7,822 nt of DNA from positions 1 to 7,822 of the forward strand of contig JAKAPV010000139.1 of the NCBI GenBank assembly GCA_021806845.1. The letters are read 5' to 3'. Under the pieces are notes generated by a model. It did not search any database and was not told the origin of the DNA. It saw only the letters and a list, made by a program, of their open reading frames with translations. The DNA comes from Bacillota bacterium. Lineage in GTDB: Bacteria > Bacillota > Sulfobacillia > JAJZYS01 > JAJYTV01. Made by a program: the position numbers and the translations under genes. Below are positions 5,873 to 7,822 of this stretch, piece by piece (the first letter of the stretch is position 1; every line of letters begins with the position of its first letter).

Positions 5873-6634
5873 ATGCGAGAGGAAGCGGCCCTACCGGTCG
5901 CGCTGGTCACCGGGGCGTCGAGCGGCATCGGCGAGAGCGTCGCGGAGCGCCTCGCGCGCGAGGGTTTCCGGGTGGCGATCGGTGCGCGCCGGCAGGACAA
6001 GCTCGGGGCCGTGGCGGAGAAGCTGCGCGCGGCGGGGGCGCAGGTGCTGGCGCTGCCGCTCGACGTGCGCGACCCCGCATCGATCGCAGCCTTCGCCGCG
6101 GCGGCGCAGGCTGCATTCGGCCAGGTCGATCTCCTCGTCGCGAACGCCGGGATCGGCGGCGGCGGGAAGATCGAGGCGCTCGAGGACGAGCAGATCTCCG
6201 CCATGGTCGAGACGAACCTGCTTGGCGTCGTACGGGCCGTGCGGGCGGTGCTTCCCGGCATGCTCGGGCGAGGCCGGGGACACGTGATCGTGATCGCGTC
6301 GGTCGCGGGGGCGATTCCCGTACCGGGGCTCACGCTCTACTCGGCGACGAAGGCGGCGCTGATCGCCTTCTGCACGGGCCTGCGCCGCGAGGTTGCGCAC
6401 CGCGGCGTTGCCGTGAGCGCCATCCTCCCCGGCTTCATCGCGACCGAGATGACGAAGCAGCAGGGCGTCCCGCTGCGCATGCCCCAGCCGACGGTGGTGG
6501 CCGACGCGGTGATGCGCCTTTGGCGCACGCGCCGGCGCGGCGCAGTAGTGCCCTGGTTCTACGCCCCCCTGATCGCCTTCTCCCGCACCTTCCCGGGTCT
6601 CGTGGACCGCATCGCCCGGCGGATCCGCTTCTAG
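5873..6634 (+). CDS. Classical short-chain dehydrogenase/reductase
   Basis: The 253-residue product has the whole SDR plan: cofactor motif TGASSGIG (13-20), NAG (91-93), and the catalytic tetrad N115, S143 (IASVAG), Y156 and K160 (YSATK). The basic pair R39-R40 after the second strand suggests NADP(H) rather than NAD(H). LPGFIATEM (185-193) is the usual loop after strand 6. Substrate cannot be read from sequence. The C-terminus (about 226-253: WFYAPLIAFSRTFPGLVDRIARR) is hydrophobic then basic and may touch the membrane, as in several SDRs acting on lipids. The start ATG 5873 follows the deacetylase stop by one base, and its ribosome site (aggaggg, 5861-5867) lies inside the deacetylase coding sequence, so translation of the two is probably coupled. 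Confidence 0.92.
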   Translation: MREEAALPVALVTGASSGIGESVAERLAREGFRVAIGARRQDKLGAVAEKLRAAGAQVLALPLDVRDPASIAAFAAAAQAAFGQVDLLVANAGIGGGGKIEALEDEQISAMVETNLLGVVRAVRAVLPGMLGRGRGHVIVIASVAGAIPVPGLTLYSATKAALIAFCTGLRREVAHRGVAVSAILPGFIATEMTKQQGVPLRMPQPTVVADAVMRLWRTRRRGAVVPWFYAPLIAFSRTFPGLVDRIARRIRF

Positions 6635-6643
6635 CTGCGCGCC

Positions 6644-6666
6644 AAGGAGGCGAGATGCCCTGCTGA
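6644..6666 (+). promoter_or_regulatory. Strong Shine-Dalgarno leading into a four-codon frame
   Basis: aaggagg (6644-6650) is followed four bases later by ATG 6655, but this frame reads Met-Pro-Cys-stop (6655-6666). The membrane-protein frame lies one frame away. Adding one C to the ccc run at 6658-6660 would join ATG to it as MPLLTVYG. Otherwise the downstream gene must start at CTG 6660 or 6663, or at GTG 6669 by re-initiation two bases after this stop. Confidence 0.5.
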
Positions 6667-6668
6667 CC

Positions 6669-6881
6669 GTGTACGGTGCGGCCGTAGTGACACTCATGAT
6701 GGTCTTTTACGCGCTGGAAGGGCGATCCCGGTGGTTTACGTTCGCCTTCGCGATGGCCTGTTTCGGCTCGTCCCTCTACGGCTGGCTCGCCGGTACCTGG
6801 CCCTTTGGGGTGGTCGAGGCGGTCTGGGGCATCGTCGCGCTGCGCAAGTGGCACGCAAGGCGGGACGGCGCGCAGGGGTAG
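6669..6881 (+). CDS. Small membrane protein of about 70 residues
   Basis: From GTG 6669 the frame gives 70 residues with three hydrophobic stretches (about 1-16, 22-42 and 45-58) broken by short polar turns (EGRSR, AGTW), and a basic tail (RKWHARRDG). The composition, with WPFGVVEAVWGIVALRKW near the end, looks like small uncharacterised bacterial integral membrane proteins; I do not recognise a named family. The start is uncertain: the only strong ribosome site points at an out-of-frame ATG (6655), and a one-base deletion in a C-run would explain this. The gene follows the dehydrogenase by 34 nt and may be the last member of that operon. Confidence 0.6.
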   Translation: MYGAAVVTLMMVFYALEGRSRWFTFAFAMACFGSSLYGWLAGTWPFGVVEAVWGIVALRKWHARRDGAQG

Positions 6882-6970
6882 AGCACTCGGGGCTGAGACG
6901 GGCCTTCCGGCCGGTGCTGGGCGTAGCCCCCCGGGTTCTGACCTCGTGGACGAGACGGCGACGCTAGCCG

Positions 6971-6976
6971 TATGAT
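6971..6976 (+). promoter_or_regulatory. Possible -10 box before the GTPase gene
   Basis: TATGAT differs from the sigma-70 consensus TATAAT by one base and stands out in GC-rich surroundings. It would place a transcript start near 6983, giving a leader of about 50 nt with a CCGGC/GCCGG hairpin (6989-7004). No good -35 hexamer is seen at 16-18 bases upstream, so this is weak. Confidence 0.3.
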
Positions 6977-7018
6977 CGGATGGGCCGACCGGCATCACGG
7001 CCGGCGGATGCAATCCTT

Positions 7019-7023
7019 GGAGG
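7019..7023 (+). promoter_or_regulatory. Shine-Dalgarno site supporting a TTG start
   Basis: GGAGG lies nine bases before TTG 7033. The encoded protein begins LRTALVGLPGSGKTT, where the first beta-strand and P-loop of the GTPase must start, so TTG is the only sensible start; no ATG or GTG lies between it and the P-loop. Confidence 0.7.
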
Positions 7024-7032
7024 TAACATACG

Positions 7033-7822
7033 TTGCGCACCGCACTTGTCGGTCTGCCGGGCTCCGGCAAGACCACGCTCTTCAATCTGCTCACGGGGTC
7101 GGACCTCCCGACGGGCGCGCTCTCGCGGCCGGAGGCCCACGTCGGGGCGGCCGACGTGCCGGACCCGCGGCTTGCGGTCCTGGCCGAAATGTACCACCCG
7201 CGCAAGGTCACGCCGGCGAAGCTCGAGTTCATCGACATCCCGGGCGTGCGGGTGGGCGGCGCCGCGCAGGAGGCGAAGCGCTTCCTTTCAGACATCCGCG
7301 AGGTCGACGCGCTCGTGCATGTGCTGCAGGGCTTTGCGGGACTCGAGGCGCCCGACCCCGTGGCCGCTGCGGAAGCGCTCGAACTGGAGCTCGCCGTGGC
7401 GGACCTCGATGTTGTCGAGCGCCGCCTGGAGCGCATCGCGAAGGAGAAGAAGCGCCCGAGTCCCGACGTCGAGCGCGACGCGCTGCAGCGCATCGCCGCG
7501 GAACTCGGCGAGGGGCGGCGGGCGGGAGGCGTCGCCCTCAGCGCGGAGGAGGATCAGGCGCTGCGCGGCTTCACGCTTCTGACCCAGAAGCCGCTCGTGC
7601 TCGTGCTCAATGGCGACGAGTCGCAGATTCCCGCGCAGGCGCCGCTGCACGCAGCCGTTGCGGTGTACGCGGCGGAGCGCCAAGTGCCGCTCGCGCCCAT
7701 GTCGGTGCAGCTGGAGCGCGAGATCCAGGAGCTCCCGCCCGACGAGCAGGAGGCATTCCTCAGCGACCTCGGGCTGCGGGAGCCCGGCATCAGCCGGCTG
7801 AGCCGCGGCGTCTACGAGGGGC
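7033..7822 (+). CDS. YchF/Obg-like GTPase paralogue (runs off the end)
   Basis: The first 263 residues are present and open to the window edge; YchF proteins are about 360 long, so roughly the last quarter, with the TGS/DUF933 domain, is missing. Visible are the P-loop GLPGSGKTT (7-15), VPDPRL (42-47), G3 DIPG (68-71), the RFLSDIREVDALVHVL helix region (83-98), a coiled-coil-like insert (about 113-160, with LELELAVADLDVVERRLERI) and NGDE (193-196), matching the NxxE base-recognition motif that lets YchF bind ATP. EAFLSDLGLREPG (240-252) is also typical of the family. It differs from standard YchF in the P-loop (GSGKT for NVGKS), in DIPG for DIAG, and in a shortened switch I that lacks the usual YPFCT-like segment. 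It is therefore probably a paralogue and not the housekeeping copy. The start is TTG, backed by GGAGG. Confidence 0.85.
   Translation, partial: MRTALVGLPGSGKTTLFNLLTGSDLPTGALSRPEAHVGAADVPDPRLAVLAEMYHPRKVTPAKLEFIDIPGVRVGGAAQEAKRFLSDIREVDALVHVLQGFAGLEAPDPVAAAEALELELAVADLDVVERRLERIAKEKKRPSPDVERDALQRIAAELGEGRRAGGVALSAEEDQALRGFTLLTQKPLVLVLNGDESQIPAQAPLHAAVAVYAAERQVPLAPMSVQLEREIQELPPDEQEAFLSDLGLREPGISRLSRGVYEG

Noticed and set aside
4492..6333. A 613-residue open frame on the - strand
   Set aside because: It lies antisense to the deiminase-like, deacetylase and dehydrogenase genes, is rich in Arg/Ala/Pro/Ser, has no domain, and is a by-product of high GC at third codon positions.
6435..7493. A 352-residue open frame on the - strand
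   Set aside because: It runs antisense to the dehydrogenase end, the small membrane gene and the YchF-like gene, and has the Ser/Arg/Ala-rich look of a GC-driven shadow.
1..7822. CRISPR arrays, toxin-antitoxin or phage-defence loci
   Set aside because: No regularly spaced long repeats, Cas proteins or recognisable toxin-antitoxin pairs are seen; the only short regular repeats are the IS21-type terminal repeats.

Overview
The window is a piece of bacterial chromosome, or a metagenomic contig, in two parts of different character. The right part (about 4.15-7.82 kb) is very GC-rich and densely packed on the + strand, with strong GGAGG ribosome sites, typical of a high-GC soil or sediment bacterium. 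No ribosomal RNA or species-diagnostic gene is present, so I cannot name the lineage. The left part (about 1-3.9 kb) has visibly lower and uneven GC, longer gaps, genes mostly on the - strand and mobile-element debris. It reads as an acquired accessory region.

Left part, in order: a structured non-coding stretch with two hairpins (1-228); an ASCH-domain protein (229-723, -); a zinc-ribbon four-helix membrane protein (833-1381, -). Upstream of that gene is a leader with three inverted repeats and a tiny ORF that has an excellent Shine-Dalgarno site. Then come three ~19-bp repeats of the kind found at IS21-family ends (1772-1835). They abut and truncate an ISNCY-like DDE transposase (1804-3000, -). 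Last is a SAM-dependent methyltransferase starting at TTG (3261-3899, +).

Right part: after a hairpin-rich leader (3900-4146) comes a row of five + strand genes. They are an arginine deiminase/dimethylargininase-superfamily enzyme with all five catalytic positions (4147-5079), a PIG-L/LmbE-type zinc deacetylase (5155-5871), a classical short-chain dehydrogenase almost touching it (5873-6634), a ~70-residue membrane protein with a disturbed start (about 6669-6881), and a divergent YchF/Obg-like GTPase that starts at TTG and runs off the end (7033-7822).

The first three genes of this row look co-transcribed. Together they supply a guanidine-acting enzyme, an N-deacetylase and an NAD(P)-dependent oxidoreductase, a set that could modify a small metabolite; the substrate is unknown and the pathway idea is inference. 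The GTPase may have its own promoter. The points most worth a second look are the IS-into-IS junction, the leader peptide arrangement at 1454-1573, the deiminase-deacetylase-reductase cluster, the one-base start defect of the small membrane gene, and the divergent YchF paralogue.
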